DNA of 64,000 nt from positions 372,001 to 436,000 of the forward strand of contig NZ_VOJA01000001.1 of the NCBI RefSeq assembly GCF_007923265.1, read 5' to 3'. Below are positions 19,938 through 28,871 of the stretch, piece after piece (positions within the stretch are counted from its first letter, which is position 1; every line of letters begins with the position of its first letter). This stretch comes from Francisella salimarina. Lineage in GTDB: Bacteria > Pseudomonadota > Gammaproteobacteria > Francisellales > Francisellaceae. The position numbers were made by a program, and so were the translations under genes. Under the pieces are notes generated by a model. The model saw only the letters and a list, made by a program, of their open reading frames with translations, did not search any database and was not told the DNA's origin.

Positions 19938-20815
19938 ATATATCTTTCTAGAGCCTTTGAAATCTCAGGATCCTCAAACTCAAAACCCTCTCTTTGTAAT
20001 TTAGTTGGTTTTATGTTTTGGCTAGATAACAAAAGCTCCTCCCCCATCTGTCCAAACATTAGCTTAATCATTGCACTTGGAATCTTAATTATACGTTTTT
20101 TGGCTAGATATTTACCCAAAAGCTCTATTAAGTGCCTATGCTGGCTAGCTTCGGGCGATGTCAGATTATATACTTCTTTCTTGTCCAACTTGTTGTCTAT
20201 AATAAACTCAACCGCTCTCGATAAGTCAAAGACACTTATCCAAGTCATATAATTATGTCCATTACCAAACATTGTCAAAAAGCCAAATTTAGCAGGCATA
20301 ATCACTTTTTCAAGAACACCACCGTTACCGATAACAACCCCAAAACGCATGATTGTGTACCTAGCTAGCGGAGAATCCACTAAACATTTCTCCCAACTAT
20401 CAACAACTTGCTGACCAAAAGTTAAGTTATCAAACTTTCTATCATGCTTTTCTTCATCCTGAGGAATATCAGAAAAATTATAATAGCCAATAGCACTAGC
20501 ATTAATTAGCCAAATATTTTTATTACCTATTAATTCAACCAACCTAGTAGTTGGTTCTATACGACTAGATATAATCTTATTCTTAACAGAGTTACTCCAA
20601 CGCTTCTGACCAATGTTATAACCACATAAATTTATGACAATATCAAAATCAGATATCTTAACCTCATCAAGTTCAGACCAAGTTAATAAATCATCATAGT
20701 ATCCAATTTTAGATTTTTGCGATCTAGTGAGTAATGTCAATCTATACTTAGGACTTATATATTTTGATAACTCCCTACCTACAAATCCTGATCCGCCTGC
20801 TACTAGTATTTTCAT
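19934..20815 (-). CDS. SDR epimerase-like protein, TIGR01777 family
   Basis: Short-chain dehydrogenase-like protein of 293 residues, related to E. coli YfcH and eukaryotic SDR39U1. The N-terminus MKILVAGGSGFVGRELSKYI is a Rossmann dinucleotide-binding motif. Also present are the family-specific VINLCGYNIGQKRWS, INASAIGYY and MTWISVFDLSRAVEFII. The C-terminus carries the DUF1731-like ILLSSQNIKPTKLQREGFEF pattern. The reaction is unknown. ATG at 20815. The stop overlaps the qseC stop by 4 bp in convergent arrangement. Confidence 0.87.
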   Translation of the reverse strand: MKILVAGGSGFVGRELSKYISPKYRLTLLTRSQKSKIGYYDDLLTWSELDEVKISDFDIVINLCGYNIGQKRWSNSVKNKIISSRIEPTTRLVELIGNKNIWLINASAIGYYNFSDIPQDEEKHDRKFDNLTFGQQVVDSWEKCLVDSPLARYTIMRFGVVIGNGGVLEKVIMPAKFGFLTMFGNGHNYMTWISVFDLSRAVEFIIDNKLDKKEVYNLTSPEASQHRHLIELLGKYLAKKRIIKIPSAMIKLMFGQMGEELLLSSQNIKPTKLQREGFEFEDPEISKALERYI

Positions 20816-20862
20816 AAGATCTCCTAAAATCTTAACTTATACTACTATTATATTTGTAAAGT

Positions 20863-20890
20863 TTGACTAAGTAACATTACAATTTATTAA
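20863..20890 (+). promoter_or_regulatory. Candidate promoter for cydAB
   Basis: TTGACT at 20863-20868 (5 of 6 with the -35 consensus) is followed after 16 bp by TATTAA at 20885-20890. It would give a 5' leader of about 135 nt before cydA, unusually long and containing the hairpin at 20976-21002. A guess from sequence only. Confidence 0.3.
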
Positions 20891-20975
20891 TCTAGTTTGT
20901 GGTTACTTGAGAATAATAAACTATTGTGAGATTCTATCTGTAGTAGCCTCCCAGCTGAAAATCATAATAAAAGTT

Positions 20976-21002
20976 ACTAGCCTGATCTATAAGTAGGTTA
21001 GT
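20976..21002 (+). promoter_or_regulatory. Hairpin in cydA leader
   Basis: ACTAGCCT (20976-20983) can pair with AGGTTAGT (20995-21002) as RNA: 8 bp with one G-U pair and an 11-nt loop, followed by TTTAAT. It ends about 32 bp before the cydA ATG. It could be a weak terminator or attenuator, or an RNA element of the cyd leader. The stem is short, so chance is possible. Confidence 0.35.
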
Positions 21003-21034
21003 TTTAATAACAACAAAAAATAGAGGTTCTTTCT

Positions 21035-22411
21035 ATGTACTGGGTCGAAATACTATCAAGAATACAGTTTGCCTTTACGGTAAGTTTTCATATTTTGTTT
21101 CCAGCCTTCAGTATTGGGTTATCAACATTTTTGATGATCTTCGAGGCTTTATGGCTAATTACCAAAAATGATAAATACCTTGCTATAGTAAAATTCTGGA
21201 CAAAGATATTTGCTCTTACGTTTGGTATGGGCGTTGTGTCTGGAATTGTTATGGAGTTCCAATTTGGTGCTAACTGGGCAGGCTTTGCCGAAAAAGTTGG
21301 TCCTGTACTTGGCTCTCTGTTCACATATGAAGTCCTTACAGCTTTCTTCATAGAGGCTGGAGCATTAGGTATTATGATTTTCGGTTGGGGTAGAATAAAC
21401 AAATATGTTCATTTTTTGGCTAACTTCACAATATTTGTTGGTGTGACATTATCAGCCTTCTGGATATTATCAGCTAACTCATGGATGCAAACACCTGATG
21501 GTGTGAACTATATCAATGGTAAGTTTGAAGTATACAGCTGGTATCATGTAATCTTTAACCCTTCTGTGATTCCAAGGTATATCCATATGCTTATGGCTGC
21601 ATACTTGAGTACTCTAATGGTTATACTAGGTGTTAGTGCATATTACATTATCAAGGATAAACATCACACCTTTGCAAAAACATGCATCAAATTTTCGATA
21701 GTTTCCATTCTAATTTTAAGTATAGGTCAACTTGGTGTGGGTGACGATGTAGGTAGAGAAGTACATGAACATCAGCCACTTAAAACAGCGGCAATGGAAG
21801 GTGTTTGGGATACTCAGAAAGGCGCTCCTTTTGTAATATTTGCATACCCAAGCGAATCACAAGAAAAGAACTTATTCGCTATAGAGATTCCTAAGCTTGC
21901 TTCTCTAATAAACACTCATGAGTTAGACGGAGAATTAATAGGTCTTAAATCTGTTCCGGAAAAAGATAGACCAGTGGTTGCTGTCGTATTCTATAGCTTT
22001 AGAATAATGGTAGGTATTGGTACGCTAATGATACTTATGGGTGTTGTAGGAACTATACTCTTAGCGAGAAAAAAACTACAAACTTCAAAATGGTTCCTAA
22101 GACTCTGTACACTAACTACACCACTTGGTTTTGTTGCCATCATCACAGGATGGTTCACAGCAGAATTTGGTAGACAACCTTGGACTGTATATAACATACT
22201 AAGGACTGAGTATTCCGTCAGTGATATTAACTTCTGGCAAGTGTTTAGCTCATTAGCAGCAATAATCATTGTTTACTTCATTATATTTGGGTTCTTCTAC
22301 TTCAGATACTTATTTAGAATTATAAATGGTGGTCCAAGTACTGGTGGAGAAGAAAGAATGCCTTACTCATACTTCCAATCAGTTGAGAAGACTACAGGCG
22401 AGGAGGAATAA
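21035..22411 (+). CDS. cydA: Cytochrome bd oxidase subunit I, short Q-loop type
   Basis: Quinol oxidase subunit carrying hemes b558, b595 and d. Of its 458 residues, H19 (heme b595/d ligand in SFHILFPAFS), H184 (b558 ligand in PRYIHMLMAAY) and the methionine in SFRIMVGIG are in place. So are the Q-loop residues in QPLKTAAMEGVW and the GRQPWTVYN motif. The length is well below E. coli CydA (522) and matches the short Q-loop, CioA-like branch. ATG at 21035 has an AGAGG ribosome site. It is followed 2 bp later by cydB. Likely gives high-affinity oxygen use during infection or low oxygen. Confidence 0.95.
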   Translation: MYWVEILSRIQFAFTVSFHILFPAFSIGLSTFLMIFEALWLITKNDKYLAIVKFWTKIFALTFGMGVVSGIVMEFQFGANWAGFAEKVGPVLGSLFTYEVLTAFFIEAGALGIMIFGWGRINKYVHFLANFTIFVGVTLSAFWILSANSWMQTPDGVNYINGKFEVYSWYHVIFNPSVIPRYIHMLMAAYLSTLMVILGVSAYYIIKDKHHTFAKTCIKFSIVSILILSIGQLGVGDDVGREVHEHQPLKTAAMEGVWDTQKGAPFVIFAYPSESQEKNLFAIEIPKLASLINTHELDGELIGLKSVPEKDRPVVAVVFYSFRIMVGIGTLMILMGVVGTILLARKKLQTSKWFLRLCTLTTPLGFVAIITGWFTAEFGRQPWTVYNILRTEYSVSDINFWQVFSSLAAIIIVYFIIFGFFYFRYLFRIINGGPSTGGEERMPYSYFQSVEKTTGEEE

Positions 22412-22413
22412 TT

Positions 22414-23373
22414 ATGGACTTAGGATTAATTTGGTTATTTATAATTGCTTTTGCTCTACTACTGTATATTGTATTAGATGGATTTGCTCTAGGCATGGGG
22501 TCACTATTTCCATTTTTTGATGATCATCAAAAAGATATTGCAGTGAGTATATTACTACCAACTTGGGATGGTAACCAAACATGGCTAGTTTTTGCTTTAG
22601 CGTGCTTTTATGGGATGTTTCCTATCGCATTTGCCTACATATTCCCTAAGATTTACTTATCCGCGATACTTTTAGTAGTTATGATACTCTTCAGAGGTAT
22701 TTGCTTTGAGTTTAGACTAAAATCTCATAAAGGTATCAAAAACTGGGATAAGCTTTTCTTCATATCTTCATTAACGGCAACTTTTCTGCAAGGCTACATA
22801 GTTGGCGAATTGATAGTAGGTTTCCCACATAGTACTTTTTATGGTGCTGGCTTTTCCATACTTACGGGTATAGCTCTAGTATTTGGTTATAGCATACTTG
22901 GCGCAACTCGTCTTATACTTAAAACTGAAGGAGAGCTTTATGATAAAGCTAAAAGACTAGCTAAATCATGTAGTATAGTACTTGCGATATTAATGTTAAT
23001 TATTGGAGCAATTACTCCTATATATACTAAATTACCTTTAGATAGCTTCTATAAGATGACTATCCTTGGCGCACTTTTTGTACTTACCATTATAAGTTTC
23101 TTAGTCCTTATCAAAGTGATAGATGCTAAAAATCATGCTTTACCATATTGGTCGGCTGTAGCAATATTTGTCTTTACGTATACAAGTATGCTGGCATTAA
23201 TATTTCCATATATTATCCCTTATCACATTACATACACCCAAGCACAAGCTAGTGATACCACGCTACTATTTACGCTAATTCCAGCTGTAATTATGATCCC
23301 ATTACTGTTGCTATACACCAGCTATGCTTATTATATCTTTAGAGGAAAAACCAAAGAAAAATTAAGTTACTAG
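22414..23373 (+). CDS. cydB: Cytochrome bd oxidase subunit II
   Basis: Second structural subunit of the bd oxidase, 319 residues and about eight membrane helices. The N-terminus has LLYIVLDGFALGMGSLFPFF, and LLPTWDGNQTWLVFALACFYGMFP is the conserved CydB signature. ATG at 22414 follows an AGGAGG site that lies within the end of cydA, so the two are coupled. The family is shorter here than E. coli CydB (379), as in the CioB branch. No CydX-sized gene can be placed downstream: the next gene starts 10 bp after the stop. Confidence 0.94.
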   Translation: MDLGLIWLFIIAFALLLYIVLDGFALGMGSLFPFFDDHQKDIAVSILLPTWDGNQTWLVFALACFYGMFPIAFAYIFPKIYLSAILLVVMILFRGICFEFRLKSHKGIKNWDKLFFISSLTATFLQGYIVGELIVGFPHSTFYGAGFSILTGIALVFGYSILGATRLILKTEGELYDKAKRLAKSCSIVLAILMLIIGAITPIYTKLPLDSFYKMTILGALFVLTIISFLVLIKVIDAKNHALPYWSAVAIFVFTYTSMLALIFPYIIPYHITYTQAQASDTTLLFTLIPAVIMIPLLLLYTSYAYYIFRGKTKEKLSY

Positions 23374-23383
23374 GAGAAATAAT

Positions 23384-23830
23384 TTGAAAAGCTACAAGAG
23401 CTTAGACATATATCTTGCCTATCTAGGTTTAGTTCCTTTCATATTCTTTTCATCATGTATACTACTAGGCCACAACAGCTTTCTAATATTTGAAAATATA
23501 GTAAAAGCTCTATCCGTATATGGATTAGTTATTACATGTTTTATGGCTGGAACCCATTGGGGCAGACAAATTAATTTAGAACCTAGCTTCACAAAGACAT
23601 TGATACAAGTTGCTAGTAATTTAATTGCCATAATAATTTGGCTTGGATATCTAAACTTAGATCCACAAGATTTTATATTATTACTCATAGCAGAATTTTT
23701 AATACTACTCAAAGTCGATTACTACTTCTTTAAATTAAACCTTATTAGTTCAAAATATTTCAAATGTATAAGACTACCAATAACACTATGTGTTGTTATT
23801 TCACTAGCAGTTTCTTGGAGTCTTGTATGA
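23384..23830 (+). CDS. DUF3429 membrane protein
   Basis: Membrane protein of 148 residues with four hydrophobic segments (about 11-30, 40-55, 69-85 and 90-107) and a C-terminal one. The pattern FMAGTHWGRQIN resembles the DUF3429 family (YgfX-like annotations are not supported). The start is TTG at 23384, with AGGAGA 6-8 bp upstream. It follows cydB by 10 bp and shares ATGA with the FAD protein behind it, so it belongs to the cyd transcript. Function unknown; a role in bd oxidase assembly or membrane environment is inference from position only. Confidence 0.8.
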   Translation: MKSYKSLDIYLAYLGLVPFIFFSSCILLGHNSFLIFENIVKALSVYGLVITCFMAGTHWGRQINLEPSFTKTLIQVASNLIAIIIWLGYLNLDPQDFILLLIAEFLILLKVDYYFFKLNLISSKYFKCIRLPITLCVVISLAVSWSLV

Positions 23831-24807
23831 AAGTGGCAATAATAGGTGCTGGTCTTGCTGGATTGACCGCTGCAAATATTCTAAAAGATTTGGCACAAAT
23901 AACTATTTTTGAGAAATCTCGTGGAGTTAGTGGCAGAATGTCAACAAGATATGCTGACCCTTACTACTTTGATCATGGAGCTCAATACTTCACTGCTAAA
24001 TCCCTTGAGTTTAAAGAGTTCCTTAAACCAATGATAGATCAAGGCATAATCAAAAACTGGCAAGCAAATTTTGTTGAAATCAAAAACTCTGAGATAATAA
24101 ATCAAAAACCTTGGGGTAATGAATATAAACATTATGTTGGCTCTCCTAAAATGAATGCCGTAGCGCAATACTTAGCTCAAGATCTAGATATATCTCTGAA
24201 CACACGTGTTAGCTCTATCACCAAAGAAGATAGACTTTGGATTGTTAAGGATGATAACAACCAATTTTTAGGATATTTTGACTGGATTATTTTTGCAATC
24301 CCATCAGACCAACTTAAAGATTTACTACCTCAAAACACTTCTTTCTATAACCAAATTAGCTCGATAAAAATGGATAGCTGCTTTTCACTAATGCTTGGTT
24401 ATAATAAAGAGATTAATCTGAATTTTGATGCTGCTCTAGTACATGACGAGATAATTAGTTGGATATCTCTCAACAGCTCAAAACCAGATCGTAATACCCC
24501 TAGCTGCTTAATTATACACTCTGCAAATAAATGGGCTAATCAATATATTGATTACGATCGTGAACAAATCCTAGAAACAATTTTTGAAAGAGTCAAAGAG
24601 ATATTAGCTATAAATCTAAATCAGCCAGATTATAGAACACTACATGCCTGGCGTTATGCAAATATAGGTAAACAAAATACACCTGGTTACTTTATTGATA
24701 CAAACCAAAATATATCCGCATGTGGTGACTGGTGTATAAAGGGGCGTGTTGAATCTGCATTTACAAGTGCTTCAATATTGGCCAATCAGATTAAAAATTT
24801 ATTATAA
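23827..24807 (+). CDS. FAD-dependent oxidoreductase, renalase-like
   Basis: Flavoprotein of 326 residues. It begins MKVAIIGAGLAGLTAANILKD, a GxGxxG Rossmann motif, then IFEKSRGVSGRMSTRYADPYYFDHGAQYFTA, the pattern of the renalase-like NAD(P)-binding/FAD family, and ends with SACGDWCIKGRVESAFTSASILA, the C-terminal FAD contact. I use the ATG at 23827, which overlaps the previous stop as ATGA; a longer upstream frame lacks a ribosome site. Substrate unknown. It is the last gene of the cyd group and is convergent with pilT. Confidence 0.85.
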   Translation: MKVAIIGAGLAGLTAANILKDLAQITIFEKSRGVSGRMSTRYADPYYFDHGAQYFTAKSLEFKEFLKPMIDQGIIKNWQANFVEIKNSEIINQKPWGNEYKHYVGSPKMNAVAQYLAQDLDISLNTRVSSITKEDRLWIVKDDNNQFLGYFDWIIFAIPSDQLKDLLPQNTSFYNQISSIKMDSCFSLMLGYNKEINLNFDAALVHDEIISWISLNSSKPDRNTPSCLIIHSANKWANQYIDYDREQILETIFERVKEILAINLNQPDYRTLHAWRYANIGKQNTPGYFIDTNQNISACGDWCIKGRVESAFTSASILANQIKNLL

Positions 24808-24843
24808 TATCAAAAACAGAATCAAATATTATCGAAACATACC

Positions 24844-25872
24844 CTATCTTATTATTATATACTTAGCTGCCTCTTCAGGAGTTATTGTTCCCGCTTTAAG
24901 AAGGTTTTCTATACTTTGCTCCATAGTTGCCATACCTTTTGCCGTACCAGTCTGAAGAGCCGTGTATATTTGAGAAAGCTTATTCTCTTTTATCATATTT
25001 CTGATACCAGTATTAGAAATAAGAACCTCATACCCAGCAACACGCCCACCACCTTTACGCTTAAGAAGACGCTGAGATATTACAATCTGTAAAGATTCTG
25101 CTAACATATTACGGACTAATTCCTGCTCAGCTGGTGGAAATACCGATATTACCCTATCCACTGTTTTGATTGCTGACATTGTATGTAATGTCCCTAGTAC
25201 CAAGTGACCAGTTTCAGCTGCCTCAAGAGCCAAACGTATAGTTTCTAAATCACGCATCTCCCCAACAAGAATACAATCAGGATCTTCCCTTAGTGCTGAT
25301 TTTAGAGCTGCGTTAAAGCTTCTTGTATCTCTTTTGACCTCACGTTGGTTAACTAAAGCTCTTTGGCTTGTATGTACAAATTCAACAGGGTCTTCAATCG
25401 TTAGGATATGAGAATCTTCTTTTTGGTTTATCTCGTTTACTAAAGCTGCTAATGTACTACTTTTACCAGAACCTGTAGGTCCGGTAACAAGTATCAAACC
25501 ACCCTTTTTAGCTTGAACTGTTTTCAGAATCTTAGGAGCCCCGAACTGATCTAGAGTGGGGATAGTATTCTCTAAACGACGAAATACAGCACCATACCCA
25601 CGATTATGAAAAAATGCATTAACCCTAAATCTTGCATCATTATCTTTATCATCAATTGAAAAATCACATTCATAGGTCTCTACAAGCTCATCCTTCTGAT
25701 CATCTGTCATAATCTCCAAGAGCATTTGAGAGATCATCTTATCATTTAATACAGGAGATGTTTCGATATCAATCAAGTCCCCATCAATTCTATACTTAGC
25801 TTTACAACCAGATGATAAATGTAAGTCTGACGCTTTTTTTTGCACACACAGAGTTAATAATTTTCTTATCAT
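24844..25872 (-). CDS. pilT: Type IV pilus twitching ATPase PilT
   Basis: Hexameric ATPase that powers pilus retraction. The 342-residue protein has KASDLHLSSG, Walker A LVTGPTGSGKSSTLAAL, the Asp box HILTIEDPVEFVH, Walker B ALREDPDCILVGEMRD and the His box GHLVLGTLHTMSA. Frame and motifs are intact. In F. tularensis subspecies holarctica this gene is reported as disrupted, so an intact copy argues against that lineage (recalled knowledge). ATG at 25872. No other pilus gene is adjacent. It follows acnA on the minus strand with about 90 bp between. Confidence 0.93.
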   Translation of the reverse strand: MIRKLLTLCVQKKASDLHLSSGCKAKYRIDGDLIDIETSPVLNDKMISQMLLEIMTDDQKDELVETYECDFSIDDKDNDARFRVNAFFHNRGYGAVFRRLENTIPTLDQFGAPKILKTVQAKKGGLILVTGPTGSGKSSTLAALVNEINQKEDSHILTIEDPVEFVHTSQRALVNQREVKRDTRSFNAALKSALREDPDCILVGEMRDLETIRLALEAAETGHLVLGTLHTMSAIKTVDRVISVFPPAEQELVRNMLAESLQIVISQRLLKRKGGGRVAGYEVLISNTGIRNMIKENKLSQIYTALQTGTAKGMATMEQSIENLLKAGTITPEEAAKYIIIR

Positions 25873-25962
25873 ATATAAAAAATAAAATTAATAGTTATAG
25901 TAAAACTTTATCACTATTAAGAAACAAAAAAAACAAAGAATTAAATTATTTTTAGAGATAAA

Positions 25963-28767
25963 TTATTTGAATAATTTTTTAAAGAAATTAGCTATTCTTG
26001 CAAATGGACAAGAAGACTCTTCAGAGTCTTTAGAGCAAGAATTATTATCAGTGTTTACTGAACTAGATTTTTTTTTTTGATCCATCATATCTTTAAGAAC
26101 TGTTTGCAAGATACCGCCGTTCTTCAGATAATCAACATCAACATCTGCATCTAAACGAGCTAATGCTTCAAACGTTGTAGTATGAGCAGTCTTAGGATGT
26201 ACAGCTTCAACAACAACTGTTTGACGAGGCTGAATATTATTCAAGTTTTTGATATTGAACATTTCAGTACCATCTAGACCAAGAGTCTTAGCACTTTGAC
26301 CATCAAGATATTGAAGAGGTAACACACCCATACCTACAAGATTAGATCTATGAATTCTCTCATAGCTCTCAGCTATAACTGCTTTAACACCTAATAGGAA
26401 AGTACCTTTTGCAGCCCAGTCACGTGATGAGCCAGTACCATATTCTTTACCAGCCAAAATAACTAGAGGAATATCTTTCTCTTTATACTTCATAGCAGCG
26501 TCAAATACATACTGTTGAGAGCCATCAAGATGATACTTAGTATATCCTCCTTCTACGCCATCAAGAAGTAAGTTACGAATACGGATATTAGCAAATGTAC
26601 CTCTCATCATAACTTCATGGTTACCACGACGAGAACCATAAGAGTTGAAATCTTTTTTCTCTACACCGTGAGACTTCAAATATTGTCCAGCAGGATACTC
26701 TTCTGGAATAGCTCCAGCAGGTGAAATATGGTCTGTAGTTACAGAGTCACCCAACATAAGTAGAGTTCTAGCACCTTTGATATCTAAGTCATCATTACCC
26801 TCTGCGAACTTCTCAAAGAAGCTTGGGCATTGGATATAAGTAGAAGAACTGTCAAACTCATAAAGCTTACCTTCAGGAGCATCAAGTTTCTTCCAATCTT
26901 CTGTACCATCAAGAACTGTAGCATATGCTTTTTCAAACATTGCAGAATTGATTACATCTGATTGGATTGCAGCAATTTCTTCTGTAGTAGGCCAAATATC
27001 TGCCAAGTATACAGCATTACCTTCCGCATCAGTTCCAATTGCATCTTCAACAGGATCAAAATCAACAGTACCAGCTAGAGCATAAGCAACCACATGGATA
27101 GGAGATGCTAGATAGTTTGCTTTAACATGAGGGTTAATACGACCTTCAAAATTACGGTTACCTGAACTTACAGAAGATACTACAAGATCAGCCTCATTGA
27201 TTGCATCAACAACAGGCTCATCTAAAGGTCCTGAGTTACCAATACAAGTAGTACAACCATAACCTACTAAGTTGAAGCCTAAATTCTCTAGCTCTGGCAA
27301 CAAATTAGCTTTCTCAAGATATTGAGTTACTACTTGAGATCCAGGTGCTAGAGATGTTTTAACAAAAGGCTTAACTTTAAGACCTTTTTCATTAGCTTTT
27401 TTAGCTAATAAACCAGCACCTAAAAGTAGTGATGGGTTTGATGTATTTGTACATGAAGTAATTGCGGCAATAGCAAGAGAACCATGAGTGATTTTCTCAC
27501 CTAAACCTTTTACCTCTGCAGATTTCTTAAGTTGCTCTTCTGTCAAACCAAAACCATGTAGGCCCTGCTCATGAACCAAAGCCTCTGCAAATGCTTTTTT
27601 CATATCATGGAAAGCAACTCTATCTTGTGGACGCTTAGGGCCAGCAAGGTTAGACTCGATATCAGATAAGTTTATCTCTACAATACTAGAGTATTCAGGC
27701 TCTTCTGATGGATTTTCTCTAAATAGTAATTGCTCTTTATACATATCACGAGCTGCATCAACAAGCTCACTACGGTTTGTATTGTTAAAGAAGTCTAATG
27801 TTACTTCATCAACTGGGAAGAAACCTATCGTAGCACCGTACTCTGGAGCCATGTTAGCGATAGTAGCTCTATCTGGTAGAGATAAGCTCTCGAGGCCTTC
27901 TCCATAGTACTCAACAAACTTACCTACAACACCATGCTTTCTAAGTGCTTCTGTAATCTCAAGTACTAAGTCAGTTGCCGTTACACCAGTTTTTAACTTA
28001 CCAGTTAGTTTAACACCAACCACATCTGGAAGTACCATGTAGTACGGCTGACCCAGCATTACAGCCTCAGCTTCGATACCACCTACACCCCAGCCTACTA
28101 CACCAACACCATTGATCATGGTAGTATGAGAATCTGTACCTACTAATGTGTCTGGATAAATTACATCTTCACCATCAATATTTTTAACTAGTGCTCCTTT
28201 TGCAAGGTACTCTAAGTTAACTTGGTGAATAATACCCATCCCAGGTGGTACTACAGTGAAATCATCAAATGCCTTTTGTGCCCACTTAAGTAGACTATAT
28301 CTTTCGCCATTTCTTTCAAACTCTTTAGCCACGTTTTGTGCTAGAGCTGTTTTTGTACCATAGAAATCAACTTGTACAGAGTGGTCAATTACCATAGCTG
28401 TATCTACAAGAGGATTAATCTTATCAGCATCACCACCGGCGTCTTTGATAGCCTTTCTCATAGCAGCTAAATCAACAACCGCTGGTACACCTGTAAAGTC
28501 TTGCATCACCACTCTAGCTGGCATATGTGGAATTTCAGGTCTTGAGCTAGCTTTAGCGTCCCAATCTAAAACCTTATGCATATCATCTTCTTTTACTTTG
28601 TAGCCATCTATATTTCTTAGTTGGTTTTCAAGTAATACTCTGATAGAGTAAGGAAGACGAGTTACATCTTTACCAAGCTCTTGAGAAAGTTTCTTTAAGC
28701 TATACAGAGAGTATTTCTTTCCTTTTTCCTCTATCTGTAGCTTAGTGATATTTTTAATATCAGACAT
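25963..28767 (-). CDS. acnA: Aconitate hydratase A with extra C-terminal tail
   Basis: Citrate to isocitrate in the TCA cycle, 934 residues. The [4Fe-4S] ligand cysteines are in ITSCTNTSNPS and GYGCTTCIGNSG, and the C-terminal swivelling domain has the SRDWAAKGT motif. Compared with E. coli AcnA (891 residues) the protein carries about 39 extra residues after VLKDMM: Lys, Ser and Asp/Glu-rich, ending in a cationic amphipathic stretch FARIANFFKKLFK. The tail begins at an A11 run (26068-26078 on the plus strand as T11). ATG at 28767 with ribosome site CGGAGGT. The DyP gene is upstream on the same strand. Confidence 0.95.
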   Translation of the reverse strand: MSDIKNITKLQIEEKGKKYSLYSLKKLSQELGKDVTRLPYSIRVLLENQLRNIDGYKVKEDDMHKVLDWDAKASSRPEIPHMPARVVMQDFTGVPAVVDLAAMRKAIKDAGGDADKINPLVDTAMVIDHSVQVDFYGTKTALAQNVAKEFERNGERYSLLKWAQKAFDDFTVVPPGMGIIHQVNLEYLAKGALVKNIDGEDVIYPDTLVGTDSHTTMINGVGVVGWGVGGIEAEAVMLGQPYYMVLPDVVGVKLTGKLKTGVTATDLVLEITEALRKHGVVGKFVEYYGEGLESLSLPDRATIANMAPEYGATIGFFPVDEVTLDFFNNTNRSELVDAARDMYKEQLLFRENPSEEPEYSSIVEINLSDIESNLAGPKRPQDRVAFHDMKKAFAEALVHEQGLHGFGLTEEQLKKSAEVKGLGEKITHGSLAIAAITSCTNTSNPSLLLGAGLLAKKANEKGLKVKPFVKTSLAPGSQVVTQYLEKANLLPELENLGFNLVGYGCTTCIGNSGPLDEPVVDAINEADLVVSSVSSGNRNFEGRINPHVKANYLASPIHVVAYALAGTVDFDPVEDAIGTDAEGNAVYLADIWPTTEEIAAIQSDVINSAMFEKAYATVLDGTEDWKKLDAPEGKLYEFDSSSTYIQCPSFFEKFAEGNDDLDIKGARTLLMLGDSVTTDHISPAGAIPEEYPAGQYLKSHGVEKKDFNSYGSRRGNHEVMMRGTFANIRIRNLLLDGVEGGYTKYHLDGSQQYVFDAAMKYKEKDIPLVILAGKEYGTGSSRDWAAKGTFLLGVKAVIAESYERIHRSNLVGMGVLPLQYLDGQSAKTLGLDGTEMFNIKNLNNIQPRQTVVVEAVHPKTAHTTTFEALARLDADVDVDYLKNGGILQTVLKDMMDQKKKSSSVNTDNNSCSKDSEESSCPFARIANFFKKLFK
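26068..26078 (-). repeat. A11 homopolymer in acnA at start of the tail
   Basis: Eleven A residues on the coding strand encode the end of Gln897 and three lysines (898-900). Loss of one A reads AAT CTA GTT CAG TAA; gain of one reads ATC TAG. Either slip ends translation within a few codons and gives an aconitase with the normal core but without the tail. Confidence 0.9.
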
Positions 28768-28871
28768 GCTTTAACCTCCGTAGATACTAATTAATTTTTG
28801 CATAACACGCGTATATTTTAACCTGTTAATGACTATTTGTATATAAAATATAATCTTTCAGCTATTTTGCA

